A stretch of DNA of 64,000 bases from contig NZ_JACXAA010000007.1 of assembly GCF_014699035.1 (NCBI RefSeq), positions 62,001-126,000 on the forward strand, given 5' to 3'. This stretch comes from Spirosoma validum. Lineage in GTDB: Bacteria > Bacteroidota > Bacteroidia > Cytophagales > Spirosomataceae. Under the pieces are notes generated by a model. The model was not told where the DNA came from. It searched no databases and saw only the letters and a list, made by a program, of their open reading frames with translations. Position numbers and translations under genes: made by a program. Shown here one piece after another: positions 44,970 to 53,086 of this stretch; position 1 is the first letter of the stretch; each line of letters begins with the position of its first letter.

Positions 44970-46982
44970 ATGGCAAAACGTAAATCGCCTACACCCTCAG
45001 CCGAACCCGAACAGACGGCTCAACCAACATTATCCAACCTATCTGTACAAGAAGCGGAGCAGACGGACACGCCCGCACAAACTGACGGCCCCTATTCCCG
45101 ATTTACTGATTTCGATATTTTTCTATTCCGATCAGGAAAACATCAGCGACTCTACGAAAAATTTGGCTCACACGTTGTTACGCATAACGGTGTTGTCGGT
45201 ACGTATTTCGCAGTCTGGGCACCTTCTGCCCGCTACGTAGCGGTTATCGGCAATTTCAATAGCTGGGATAAAGGCAGTCATTCGATGAATGTGCGCTGGG
45301 ACTCGTCGGGCATCTGGGAGACTTTCATACCTCATATTGGTGCAGGGGAAACCTACAAATATTTCATCGTTCACGAAGGTGGACGTGAACTGGAAAAAGG
45401 CGATCCTTATGCTCACTTTTGGGAAGTTCCCCCCAAAACTGCCTCAATCGTCCGGGATACGTACTACGAATGGCAGGATCAGGAATGGATGGCGAATCGG
45501 AAAGAGAAAAATGCACTTAATGCTCCCTTCTCCGTATATGAAGTTCATTTAGCTTCCTGGCGACGCGACCCTGGTGATCCTGAACGGGAGCTGAGCTACG
45601 ACGAAATTGCGAACGCGTTGGTTCCTTACGTACAGGATATGGGCTTTACGCACGTTGAGTTCATGCCGGTTATGCAATACCCGTACGCACCTTCCTGGGG
45701 GTATCAGATTACGGGCTATTTCGCTCCGAGCAGCCGCTTTGGCACTCCGCAGGACTTTATGCGATTGGTTGAACGGTTGCATCAGGCAGGCGTTGGCGTT
45801 ATCTTAGACTGGGTTCCCTCCCACTTTCCAGGCGATGCGCATGGCCTGTACGAGTTCGATGGGTCGCATTTGTATGAGCACCCGGACATGCGTAGAGGCT
45901 ACCACCCCGACTGGAAAAGCTACATTTTCAATTACAGTCGACCAGAAGTCCGCTCATTTCTGCTGAGTAATGCCGTCTTCTGGCTCGACCGATGCCACGC
46001 CGACGGATTACGGGTCGATGCTGTAGCGTCGATGCTTTATCTGGACTATTCGCGTAACGCCGGTGAATGGGAACCGAACATGTTTGGTGGGCGCGAAAAT
46101 CTGGAAGCGATTTCGCTGATGAAAGAAATCAACGAAGCTATCTACAAAGAATTTCCGGATACGCAGACGATTGCCGAAGAATCAACGGCGTTTCCGGGCG
46201 TATCGCGACCGGTTTATACAGGCGGACTTGGTTTCGGCATGAAGTGGATGATGGGCTGGATGAACGATACGTTACGCTATTTCGAGCGCGATCCTAGCTT
46301 CCGTAAATTCCATCAGGATGAACTGACATTCAGTACGATCTACGCATTTACGGAGAATTTTATGTTGCCCCTCTCGCACGACGAGGTTGTATATGGCAAA
46401 CATGCGCTGGTCAGTAAAATGCCCGGTGATGAATGGCAGCGATTCGCTAATCTGCGATTGTTGTATGCCTACATGTTTACCCACTCGGGCACAAAACTGA
46501 TGTTTATGGGTGGTGAGTTCGGCCAAACATCAGAATGGAAGTTCGATGCCAGTTTAGATTGGCATTTGCTTGAGTTTGCTCCCCACAAAGGCATGGCTGC
46601 CTGCGTGAAAGCGCTGAATACACTCTACAAGACTGAACCAGCCATGCATGAGCGTAGCTTCACAGCTGACGGCTTTGAGTGGATTGACACAACCGATCGG
46701 GATAACAGCGTTGTTACATACATCCGAAAAGGAAACCGCCCCGAAGATACCCTGCTGGTTGTGCTGAACATGACCCCCGTTCCCCGTCACAATTACCGTA
46801 TCGGTGTACCGATGGCTGGCTCATATAAAGAGGTCTTTAACAGCGACTCTACGGAGTTCTACGGTAGTGGTGTTACAAATACCACATCCATTGCCAGTGA
46901 AGAAGAAATATGGCATGGTCGACCTCAGTCGATTCAATTAAACGTTCCTCCCCTGGGAGCAGTTGTGCTGAAGGTTGACTAA
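44970..46982 (+). CDS. glgB: 1,4-alpha-glucan branching enzyme
   Basis: This GH13 enzyme introduces alpha-1,6 branches into glycogen or related glucans. After a disordered N-terminus (about 1-45) comes a CBM48 domain (YFAVWAPSARYVAVIGNFNS). The TIM barrel has the nucleophile D350 (GLRVDAVASMLYLDY), acid/base E403 (IAEESTAFPGV) and D471 (LSHDEVVYGK). A C-terminal all-beta domain ends with LGAVVLKVD. The length of 670 residues is normal. It follows the maltokinase gene by 170 bp, and a TAACTTTC at 44918-44925 could be a weak own promoter. Confidence 0.95.
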   Translation: MAKRKSPTPSAEPEQTAQPTLSNLSVQEAEQTDTPAQTDGPYSRFTDFDIFLFRSGKHQRLYEKFGSHVVTHNGVVGTYFAVWAPSARYVAVIGNFNSWDKGSHSMNVRWDSSGIWETFIPHIGAGETYKYFIVHEGGRELEKGDPYAHFWEVPPKTASIVRDTYYEWQDQEWMANRKEKNALNAPFSVYEVHLASWRRDPGDPERELSYDEIANALVPYVQDMGFTHVEFMPVMQYPYAPSWGYQITGYFAPSSRFGTPQDFMRLVERLHQAGVGVILDWVPSHFPGDAHGLYEFDGSHLYEHPDMRRGYHPDWKSYIFNYSRPEVRSFLLSNAVFWLDRCHADGLRVDAVASMLYLDYSRNAGEWEPNMFGGRENLEAISLMKEINEAIYKEFPDTQTIAEESTAFPGVSRPVYTGGLGFGMKWMMGWMNDTLRYFERDPSFRKFHQDELTFSTIYAFTENFMLPLSHDEVVYGKHALVSKMPGDEWQRFANLRLLYAYMFTHSGTKLMFMGGEFGQTSEWKFDASLDWHLLEFAPHKGMAACVKALNTLYKTEPAMHERSFTADGFEWIDTTDRDNSVVTYIRKGNRPEDTLLVVLNMTPVPRHNYRIGVPMAGSYKEVFNSDSTEFYGSGVTNTTSIASEEEIWHGRPQSIQLNVPPLGAVVLKVD

Positions 46983-47007
46983 ACCTGGCTGTCTGAACCA
47001 AATTTTA

Positions 47008-47074
47008 TATGATTCGAAGGATTCTCGTGATTGTCTTGTCTGCTGACAGAATCACGAAAACCCTTCGAACCATA
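47008..47074. terminator. 25-bp inverted repeat with strand-biased wobble after glgB
   Basis: Arms 47008-47032 and 47050-47074 differ at three positions. On the plus strand these are A.C mismatches, while on the leftward transcript all become G.U pairs. It lies 25 bp after the glgB stop. Confidence 0.6.
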
Positions 47075-47110
47075 ATAAATCCTGACGGGCCGACGTATTG
47101 GTTCGGCTTA

Positions 47111-47118
47111 TATCTTTG
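47111..47118 (+). promoter_or_regulatory. -7 element of the outer-membrane protein gene
   Basis: TATCTTTG matches the Bacteroidota consensus exactly, 26 bp before the ATG at 47145. Confidence 0.55.
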
Positions 47119-47144
47119 CCGCTCGAACAGCCTGAAAAGTATAA

Positions 47145-47903
47145 ATGAAGAAACTCCTTGTTGCCTTATGGGTATTAGTTTCCATCCATAGCTTTGCCCA
47201 ATCGCCCGTTTCAACACGGCTTACTAGTGGTGTTGACCTGGGAATGGCCTACTCAACGAATAACTATCATCCCTCACTCTCGTATTATCAGTTAATTAAC
47301 ATCGGCGAAAAGAAACTATTCGCGCTTGGCTGGACAGTACGTTTCGGTGCTTTCTACGGCGATAATCTTAATTATTACACAGCTCCGGCTCGGCTGACGC
47401 GGGGTAAAGCGGGATTTGGTGCCCTGGGAGCTCCGTTAATAACAGACCAAATCGATACGGTCCGCTACGATTACGTTAGCATGACTTCGCTCAACTTTGG
47501 TATTCGGGCCCAGCTTAACCTAGGCCCTGTAGAGCTAGGAGCCAGTGCGGATTTGCTGGGATTAACGCTTGGAAAGTCTCGTACAGGGCGCTATATGTCG
47601 TCGAATGGTCAGTTTATGAATACCGATACGACCTCTGCGTATTTTCAGGGACCTAATATGTTTCAGCAGTCTCGTCCAAGTCATTTGAATGCGCGTTTAT
47701 TGGGCGATAATGACCGTGGTGTTCTTTCGACAGAGGTGTATGCTCGTATTCGTGTCTCTCAACGTATTGGTGTCAAGTTAGGTTATCAGTGGCTAACAAC
47801 GGAGATGACTGTTAGCAACCGCGATATTATTGCGGATAACAACCGGTTCCGCAATCGGGCCGGTATGACTTATCTGGCGATAACGTTTCCAGTCTTTCAG
47901 TAA
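47145..47903 (+). CDS. Probable outer-membrane beta-barrel protein, 252 aa
   Basis: A signal peptide (LWVLVSIHSFAQ) is followed by alternating hydrophobic/polar strands rich in Gly, Tyr and Asn (GMAYSTNNYHPSLSYYQL, FGAFYGDNLNYYTAP). The C-terminus ends in MTYLAITFPVFQ, with a terminal aromatic-containing strand typical of outer-membrane barrels. No family or substrate is recognised. It has its own consensus -7 element and is therefore likely transcribed apart from glgB. Confidence 0.75.
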   Translation: MKKLLVALWVLVSIHSFAQSPVSTRLTSGVDLGMAYSTNNYHPSLSYYQLINIGEKKLFALGWTVRFGAFYGDNLNYYTAPARLTRGKAGFGALGAPLITDQIDTVRYDYVSMTSLNFGIRAQLNLGPVELGASADLLGLTLGKSRTGRYMSSNGQFMNTDTTSAYFQGPNMFQQSRPSHLNARLLGDNDRGVLSTEVYARIRVSQRIGVKLGYQWLTTEMTVSNRDIIADNNRFRNRAGMTYLAITFPVFQ

Positions 47904-47907
47904 TAGC

Positions 47908-47986
47908 GAGCGAAAGCCTGAATGAGTGAATATGCGAAAAAATAGGCATTAGCCGTCCGCTCGTTCGCTCATTCAGGCTTTCGCTC
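47908..47986. terminator. 23-bp inverted repeat between convergent genes
   Basis: Arms 47908-47930 and 47964-47986 match at 22 of 23 positions (the mismatch is t against g). The loop is 33 bases. It starts 4 bp after the outer-membrane protein stop and ends 5 bp before the stop of the convergent DUF403 gene. Confidence 0.7.
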
Positions 47987-47991
47987 TTTAA

Positions 47992-48954
47992 TTACACTTC
48001 CACCGGTTTTGAATCGAAATACGTCTGAAAAATGGCAGCTCCAACTTCATTCGTCCGCGTCTGGAAGTTGTCAAGATACTGGTGTAGGCCCAATTTGAAA
48101 ATATCGGCCGTCTCGGTGAACTCAATTTCTGTCCGTAGTTTAGAGAGCGTTCGTTCGGCCGTATTGCCAAAGCCGTTTACCATATTATTTCCCGAGATTT
48201 CATACAGCGACAACTCTGCCTGGCGAATACAGTGGGCTGTTGCACGCGGAAACATTTTATCCAGGAGCAAAAATTCGATAATACTCGATGGCGTCAGTGA
48301 ACGATGGCGCTGACGGTGCATATTATACGCACTAACCGATCTTAGCACGGCCGACCAGATCATCAGATCGATGGTTGATCCAACGGCTTCGATCTCTGGC
48401 AGCAGTGTAAAATACTTAACGTCCAGAAACCGTGAGGTTTTATCCGCCCGTTCCAGAAAACGGCCCAGCCGCCCAAAATGCCAGGCTTCATTCCGGGTAA
48501 CAGTCGAATCGATAATGCCATAAAACAACTGTACACCATTACGGATGTCCAGAAAAAACTCCTGCGCCTGCACCTGTCCCCACTCCTGCTTTGGCGACGT
48601 ATCACGCACCATCAGGTAAAATTTATTGAGCTGTTCCCACATCGATTTCGAAATGACTTCGCGAATCGTACGGGCATTTTCGCGAGCCTCGCTCAGGCAG
48701 GCTACAATTGAGTTCGGATTGCGCTTATCGAACGTCATGAACTGAATGACATTCTCACGGGTTGGATGCTGATAATATTTAAAAAACAGATCATTATCGG
48801 CCGTAGCGATCAGTAAAGGCTCCCACTGCTCATTCACATTCGGAGGCAAATCGAGCGCCAGATTAAAATTTACGCTCATAAAGCGGGCATAATTTTCGGC
48901 CCGTTCAATATAGCGGTGCATCCAGTAAACAGAATTGGCAACTCGGCTTAACAT
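47992..48954 (-). CDS. Alpha-E domain (DUF403) protein
   Basis: The ATG at 48954 (MLSRVANSVYWMHRYIERAE) gives 320 residues and is preferred to 49056 because a full promoter (TTG-19-TATTTTTG) would start transcription downstream of that earlier ATG. The helical protein matches DUF403 throughout (AENYARFMSVNFNLALD, WHFGRLGRFLERADKTSRFLD). The family usually accompanies a circularly permuted ATP-grasp protein and a transglutaminase-like protease and may take part in peptide ligation. None of these partners lies next to it here. Confidence 0.9.
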   Translation of the reverse strand: MLSRVANSVYWMHRYIERAENYARFMSVNFNLALDLPPNVNEQWEPLLIATADNDLFFKYYQHPTRENVIQFMTFDKRNPNSIVACLSEARENARTIREVISKSMWEQLNKFYLMVRDTSPKQEWGQVQAQEFFLDIRNGVQLFYGIIDSTVTRNEAWHFGRLGRFLERADKTSRFLDVKYFTLLPEIEAVGSTIDLMIWSAVLRSVSAYNMHRQRHRSLTPSSIIEFLLLDKMFPRATAHCIRQAELSLYEISGNNMVNGFGNTAERTLSKLRTEIEFTETADIFKLGLHQYLDNFQTRTNEVGAAIFQTYFDSKPVEV

Positions 48955-48990
48955 ATCGTAGAAATTGTAGTAAAAGCAATGACTTATGGA

Positions 48991-49020
48991 CAAAAATAGA
49001 ACTTTGTGAATACTAGACAA
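48991..49020 (-). promoter_or_regulatory. Complete Bacteroidota-type promoter of the DUF403 gene
   Basis: Leftward, TTG (49020-49018) is followed after 19 bp by TATTTTTG (48998-48991). This is the best -33/-7 pair found in the window and leaves a leader of about 30 bases before the ATG at 48954. Confidence 0.6.
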
Positions 49021-49106
49021 GATATCAGATCCAATTGTGGCTTTTCTGCAAAACAATCATTTAAAAAGAAAGTAATTTACCAACTATTCTTTCTTTGGGT
49101 AGTACT

Positions 49107-49871
49107 ATGAAAATCTTCTACGTCTTCATTACCTTGAGTATGCTGTTTAATGCAGCAAGTTTCGCTAAACCTAATCCGACTAAGCCCAGCTCTAAGCTGT
49201 ATGAGATGCGGATTTATTACCCAACGCCAGGAAAATACGCCGAGATCGTCGATCGGTTTAGGCAGTACACGACGAAAATTTTCGAGAAGCACGGGATGGA
49301 AAACATTGGTTACTGGACACCGACCGATACGTCCCGCAAAGAAGTCATTTATATTCTGGCCTATCCGAATCGTGAAGCCCGTGATGCTTCCTGGAAAGCA
49401 TTCGGCAGCGATCCGGAATGGAAAGCAGTAGTGGCCAAGACAGAAGCGAACGGTAAATTAGTTGATCATGTCGACCAGATTTTTATGACTGAGGCCGATA
49501 TATCACCCGCCATCAAGCTCAAGCAGGCGTCGCCCGAACGGACTTTTGAGCTACGTACCTACACGGCTTCACCGGGCAAACTTCCGAACCTGCTAACGCG
49601 TTTTCGTGATCACACGCTAAAGCTCTTTGAAAAACATGGCATGACGAACATTGGCTACTGGGTTACCCAAGAGAAGGACCCTGGTGTTCAACCAAAGCTC
49701 ATTTACATTCTGGCGCATCCCAATGAAGCTGAAGGGAAAACGCATTTTGACGAGTTCCGTAAAGATCCTGTTTGGGTAAAGGCTAAAGGCGAGTCGGAAA
49801 AAGATGGTTCGCTAACAACAAAGGTTGAGTCGACTTACATGAAACCAACCGACTATTCGCTGATTAAATAA
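49107..49871 (+). CDS. NIPSNAP-family protein with two tandem domains
   Basis: The ATG at 49107 (MKIFYVFITLSMLFNAASFA) provides a signal peptide, giving 254 residues. Two NIPSNAP domains follow: YEMRIYYPTPGKYAEIVDRF (from about 31) and FELRTYTASPGKLPNLLTRF (from about 147), each ending with KHGMxNIGYW. NIPSNAP domains have a ferredoxin-like dimeric alpha/beta-barrel fold; the role of the exported bacterial forms is unknown. It is divergent from the DUF403 gene. Confidence 0.9.
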   Translation: MKIFYVFITLSMLFNAASFAKPNPTKPSSKLYEMRIYYPTPGKYAEIVDRFRQYTTKIFEKHGMENIGYWTPTDTSRKEVIYILAYPNREARDASWKAFGSDPEWKAVVAKTEANGKLVDHVDQIFMTEADISPAIKLKQASPERTFELRTYTASPGKLPNLLTRFRDHTLKLFEKHGMTNIGYWVTQEKDPGVQPKLIYILAHPNEAEGKTHFDEFRKDPVWVKAKGESEKDGSLTTKVESTYMKPTDYSLIK

Positions 49872-49882
49872 CGTATTGTAGC

Positions 49883-49932
49883 GCGCATAAAAAAGGATAC
49901 CGATTTCGAAATCGGTATCCTTTTTTATGCGC
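49883..49932. terminator. 50-bp perfect palindrome with no loop
   Basis: Arms 49883-49907 and 49908-49932 are perfectly complementary with no spacer; a real hairpin would open a few central pairs (ttcgaa). An A-run in one arm and a T-run in the other make it work as an intrinsic terminator in both directions, between NIPSNAP and the convergent Rad52-like gene. Confidence 0.85.
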
Positions 49933-49965
49933 CTTATGGTTGAACACAAGCAGACCGGTACGTCG

Positions 49966-50469
49966 TTAAACGGCTTTGACAGGAGCTTTTGCATGTTCAG
50001 GTTTTAGCACGACTACGTCGCGCACAATGCCACCTGCATTTATTTTATCCACCATTTTATCCAGCAAGGGAGTTGCCCACTCAGGAATGTATTTGTCGGT
50101 AGTCTGAATAAGCACTTTCGGAAAATCGTATAGCGCCCGACCCAAGCCAAACTGTACGGCACATCGTTTCATGGCATCGCTGATGCCTCCTTTTATAGGC
50201 TCAACATTCGTACGGCTAGCGCCATCGGTTTTACGGATCATTTCACCACCAGGCAAAACAGCCGTAATCGTACATAAGAATCCGCCATCTATTTCCCGAA
50301 TTTCATTCTGCCATCCAGCCCAGCCAAACTGCTCATCGAACCGTTGCATCACACAACGATTGGTGATATAGGGAACAACGACGATCTTCTGACCGTCTTT
50401 TGTCTGACTTTGCACGCGCCATTCTACTTCCTGCGCCGTCAGTGGGGCATTTAATACGTCTAAATTCAT
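49966..50469 (-). CDS. Rad52/Rad22-like single-strand annealing protein
   Basis: This 167-residue protein matches the N-terminal Rad52/22 domain as found in phage annealing proteins and DdrA-like bacterial proteins. Segments are YITNRCVMQRFDEQFGWAGW, IREIDGGFLCTITAVLPGG, and GGISDAMKRCAVQFGLGRAL with YDFPK. Such proteins bind and anneal single-stranded DNA in repair or recombination. No recombination partner or phage gene is adjacent, so it is a stand-alone copy. Phage origin is possible but not shown. Confidence 0.85.
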   Translation of the reverse strand: MNLDVLNAPLTAQEVEWRVQSQTKDGQKIVVVPYITNRCVMQRFDEQFGWAGWQNEIREIDGGFLCTITAVLPGGEMIRKTDGASRTNVEPIKGGISDAMKRCAVQFGLGRALYDFPKVLIQTTDKYIPEWATPLLDKMVDKINAGGIVRDVVVLKPEHAKAPVKAV

Positions 50470-50975
50470 GCGTTGTTGTTTACTTATTAGTCAGCAATTT
50501 TTATCTTTTTAAAAGGCATCAGGCCATGTCTTTTCTCGTAATGTATCCGGCCTGGATAAGCTTTGCAATATACTGATTTCTGTATTTCGGGGGGCGTAAT
50601 CGTCGAAGAACCTTTATTACGTACGCTCAGGAATTGGAGTATCTGCGAAAGAGGAATGGATTGAAGATAGCATCAAGCTCAGTTGGCTTCAATCCGCAGC
50701 AAGCTATAGAGGAATTTATAAACAACAAAAAAGCCAAGCGAGACACTCTCTTGGCTTTCTGATTTACTCAACGTTATGAAAAACTTTTCTTTTCGACACA
50801 ATTATAAAACAAAAATACAGGAAATTGATTCTATCTCAAAAAAAAAATTTCATATGAAATGATAACATATTGACTTTCAAATCATTAATATTTAAAAAAT
50901 AGGTGATTTCATCCGCTTTTTTAAGTAAATATACTTACAAAAATCAGCACAAGTCAATCTTTTACACGCGGTAAA
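50470..50975. other. 505-bp gene-poor region with possible gene remnant
   Basis: No complete gene is seen. Leftward, roughly 50520-50625 encodes a start-less frame reading RPPKYRNQYIAKLIQAGYI then TRKDMA and stop, which has the look of a winged-helix segment but may be chance. A small hairpin lies at 50730-50758. From 50770 to 50970 the sequence is very AT-rich and could hold a promoter, but no consensus pair was found. Confidence 0.4.
50730..50758 (+). terminator. Terminator-like hairpin without an obvious gene
   Basis: Arms aaagccaag (50730-50738) and cttggcttt (50750-50758) are followed by ctgattt. No credible gene ends just before it on the plus strand, so it may end a small RNA or be residual. 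Confidence 0.4.
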
Positions 50976-51635
50976 TTACTTAAAGATTAGGCCGTCCCGA
51001 ATCGTAACGGTCCGGTCGGCAAGAGCAGCTAATGCTTCGTTGTGGGTCACGATGATAAAGGTCTGACCTAGTTCATCGCGAAGCCGGAAGAAAAGTTGAT
51101 GAAGATCTTCGGCATTACGTGAGTCAAGATTACCACTCGGCTCATCCGCAAAAACAATAGCGGGTTCGTTAATTAAAGCTCGCGCAACAGCTGTCCGCTG
51201 CTGCTCACCGCCCGACATCTGCGACGGTAGATTATTGAGCCGATGCTGCAGTCCGAGCGTTGTTAGCAATGATTCCGCACGTTGGCGAACCGTCTGATCA
51301 TCTTTCTCTGCAATGAAGCCAGGCAGGCATACATTTTCGAGAGCTGTAAATTCGGGCAGCAGATTATTAAACTGAAACACGAAGCCGATACGTTCGTTGC
51401 GGAACTGAGCCAGTTGGCGATCGTTTAGTGTGAACACATTCTGTCCATCAATGTGCAACTCCCCGGCATCGGGTCGATCAAGCGTACCCAGAATTTGCAA
51501 CAAGGTTGTTTTCCCAGCACCTGACGCGCCTACAATCGAAACAACCTCACCTGGTTCGATCTGTAAATTGATTCCTTTCAGAACCGGCAAATTGCCGTAG
51601 TTCCGGCGAATATCAGTAGTTTGAAGAAGTGACAT
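50976..51635 (-). CDS. lolD: ABC transporter ATP-binding protein, LolD/MacB-like
   Basis: This 219-residue ATPase has Walker A GASGAGKTT (36-44), the Q-loop FQFNNLLPEF, signature MSGGEQQR and Walker B VFADEPSGNLDSRN. The QQR signature context and the size fit the LolD/MacB/FtsE group that works with FtsX-like permeases, for instance to release lipoproteins from the inner membrane. No permease gene is adjacent, so the specific role is inferred. It is divergent from sucC. Confidence 0.88.
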   Translation of the reverse strand: MSLLQTTDIRRNYGNLPVLKGINLQIEPGEVVSIVGASGAGKTTLLQILGTLDRPDAGELHIDGQNVFTLNDRQLAQFRNERIGFVFQFNNLLPEFTALENVCLPGFIAEKDDQTVRQRAESLLTTLGLQHRLNNLPSQMSGGEQQRTAVARALINEPAIVFADEPSGNLDSRNAEDLHQLFFRLRDELGQTFIIVTHNEALAALADRTVTIRDGLIFK

Positions 51636-51648
51636 GTAAAAGAATGAT

Positions 51649-51743
51649 AAATGATGAATGATGAGTGATTACTGAGAAAAGAAGGGGGCGTAAGCAATTT
51701 TAGGCGATTACGTTCGTCGTTCGTCGTTCATCATTCATCATTT
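51649..51743. repeat. Inverted repeat in the lolD/sucC divergent region
   Basis: Arms aaatgatgaatgatga (51649-51664) and its exact complement (51728-51743) flank a 63-base spacer. The right arm continues into short repeats of cgttcgt. It sits between divergent starts and might be a regulator site or a hairpin in either leader. Confidence 0.55.
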
Positions 51744-51798
51744 CCTGCTAACTTGCCGCACAAAAATACGATTTCCAACTCTCCTTGTTGCAGTTGTC

Positions 51799-53016
51799 AT
51801 GAATATACACGAGTATCAGGGTAAAGAAATTCTCAAAAAGTACGGCGTCCGGATTCAGGAGGGCATCGTGGCTGAATCACCCGAAAAAGCCGTTGAGGCT
51901 GCCAAGCAGATTATGGCCCAGACCGGATCTAAATTCGTCGTCGTGAAATCGCAGATTCACGCGGGCGGACGTGGTAAAGGTAAAGTCGTTGGCAGTGAGC
52001 AACGGGGCGTAGCCTTAGCCAAATCGGTTGATGAGGTGCGCGACATCGCCAAAAATCTTATTGGCAACGTACTGGTAACCCACCAGACTGGCCCAGAAGG
52101 TAAGAAAGTAAACAAAGTGCTGGTCGCTCAGGATGTTTTTTACCCAGGCGCGTCGGAGCCGAAAGAGATGTACATCAGCATCCTGCTCGACCGTAGTAAA
52201 GCCTGCAATGTCATTATGGCCAGCACCGAAGGGGGTATGGACATTGAAGAGGTCGCGGAAAAAACACCCGAAAAAATTGTGAAGGAATGGATCGATCCAG
52301 CTGTCGGTCTACAACCCTTCCAGGCTCGTAAAGTCGCTTTCGGGCTAGGTCTTCAGGGAGAAGCGTTCAAAGACATGGTAAAGTTCGTTACGTCGCTTTA
52401 CAAAGCGTATGTGGATACGGACGCATCGATGTTTGAGATCAACCCCGTTCTGAAAACGTCAGACAACAAAATTCTGGCTGTTGACGCGAAAGTGAACTTG
52501 GATGATAATGCTCTTTATCGTCATCCCGATCTGGCTAATCTACGCGACATCTCTGAAGAAGACCCACTCGAAGTAGAAGCGTCAGCTAATGACCTGAACT
52601 ATGTTAAGCTTGACGGTAACGTTGGCTGCATGGTAAACGGTGCAGGGCTGGCTATGGCTACGATGGACATTATTAAATTGTCGGGTGGTGAGCCAGCCAA
52701 CTTCCTTGATGTTGGGGGTGGTGCTAATGCCAAGACGGTTGAAGCTGGTTTCCGGATTATTCTTAAGGATCCTAACGTAAAAGCAATCCTGATTAACATC
52801 TTTGGCGGTATCGTACGCTGCGACCGTGTAGCAACGGGCGTAGTAGAGGCTTACAAAGCCATTGGCGACATTCCTGTACCGATCATTGTTCGGTTGCAGG
52901 GTACCAATGCAGAAGAAGGAGCCAAGATCATTGACGAGTCAGGCCTGAAAGTACAATCAGCAGTGCTATTGAAAGAAGCAGCCGAAAAGGTACGTCAGGT
53001 AATTGAATCATTGTAA
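51799..53016 (+). CDS. sucC: Succinyl-CoA synthetase (ADP-forming) beta subunit
   Basis: This TCA-cycle enzyme subunit interconverts succinyl-CoA and succinate with ATP or GTP formation. The 405 residues have an N-terminal ATP-grasp domain ([29 protein letters not shown]) and a C-terminal ligase domain ([34 protein letters not shown]). The length is close to the usual 390-400. The alpha subunit gene (sucD) is not next to it, as is common in Bacteroidota. A strong intrinsic terminator follows. Confidence 0.97.
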   Translation: MNIHEYQGKEILKKYGVRIQEGIVAESPEKAVEAAKQIMAQTGSKFVVVKSQIHAGGRGKGKVVGSEQRGVALAKSVDEVRDIAKNLIGNVLVTHQTGPEGKKVNKVLVAQDVFYPGASEPKEMYISILLDRSKACNVIMASTEGGMDIEEVAEKTPEKIVKEWIDPAVGLQPFQARKVAFGLGLQGEAFKDMVKFVTSLYKAYVDTDASMFEINPVLKTSDNKILAVDAKVNLDDNALYRHPDLANLRDISEEDPLEVEASANDLNYVKLDGNVGCMVNGAGLAMATMDIIKLSGGEPANFLDVGGGANAKTVEAGFRIILKDPNVKAILINIFGGIVRCDRVATGVVEAYKAIGDIPVPIIVRLQGTNAEEGAKIIDESGLKVQSAVLLKEAAEKVRQVIESL

Positions 53017-53039
53017 TACTGATCAAATTGAGCCTACAT

Positions 53040-53071
53040 AAAAAAGCCGGAGCAGTTGCTCCGGCTTTTTT
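53040..53071. terminator. Strong bidirectional terminator after sucC
   Basis: Arms 53040-53054 and 53057-53071 (aaaaaagccggagca and its complement) form a 15-bp stem with A/T tracts on both sides, between sucC and the convergent M48 gene. Confidence 0.9.
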
Positions 53072-53086
53072 GTTAACTAAGGAATA

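Noticed and set aside
47005..47217. Small frames on both strands downstream of glgB
   Set aside because: They are created by the long inverted repeat at 47008-47074 and overlap the next gene's promoter and start.
50594..50763. Rightward start-less frame ending in a terminator-like hairpin
   Set aside because: It has no start codon and its last codons fall in the hairpin stem. It was kept only as a comment on the gap.
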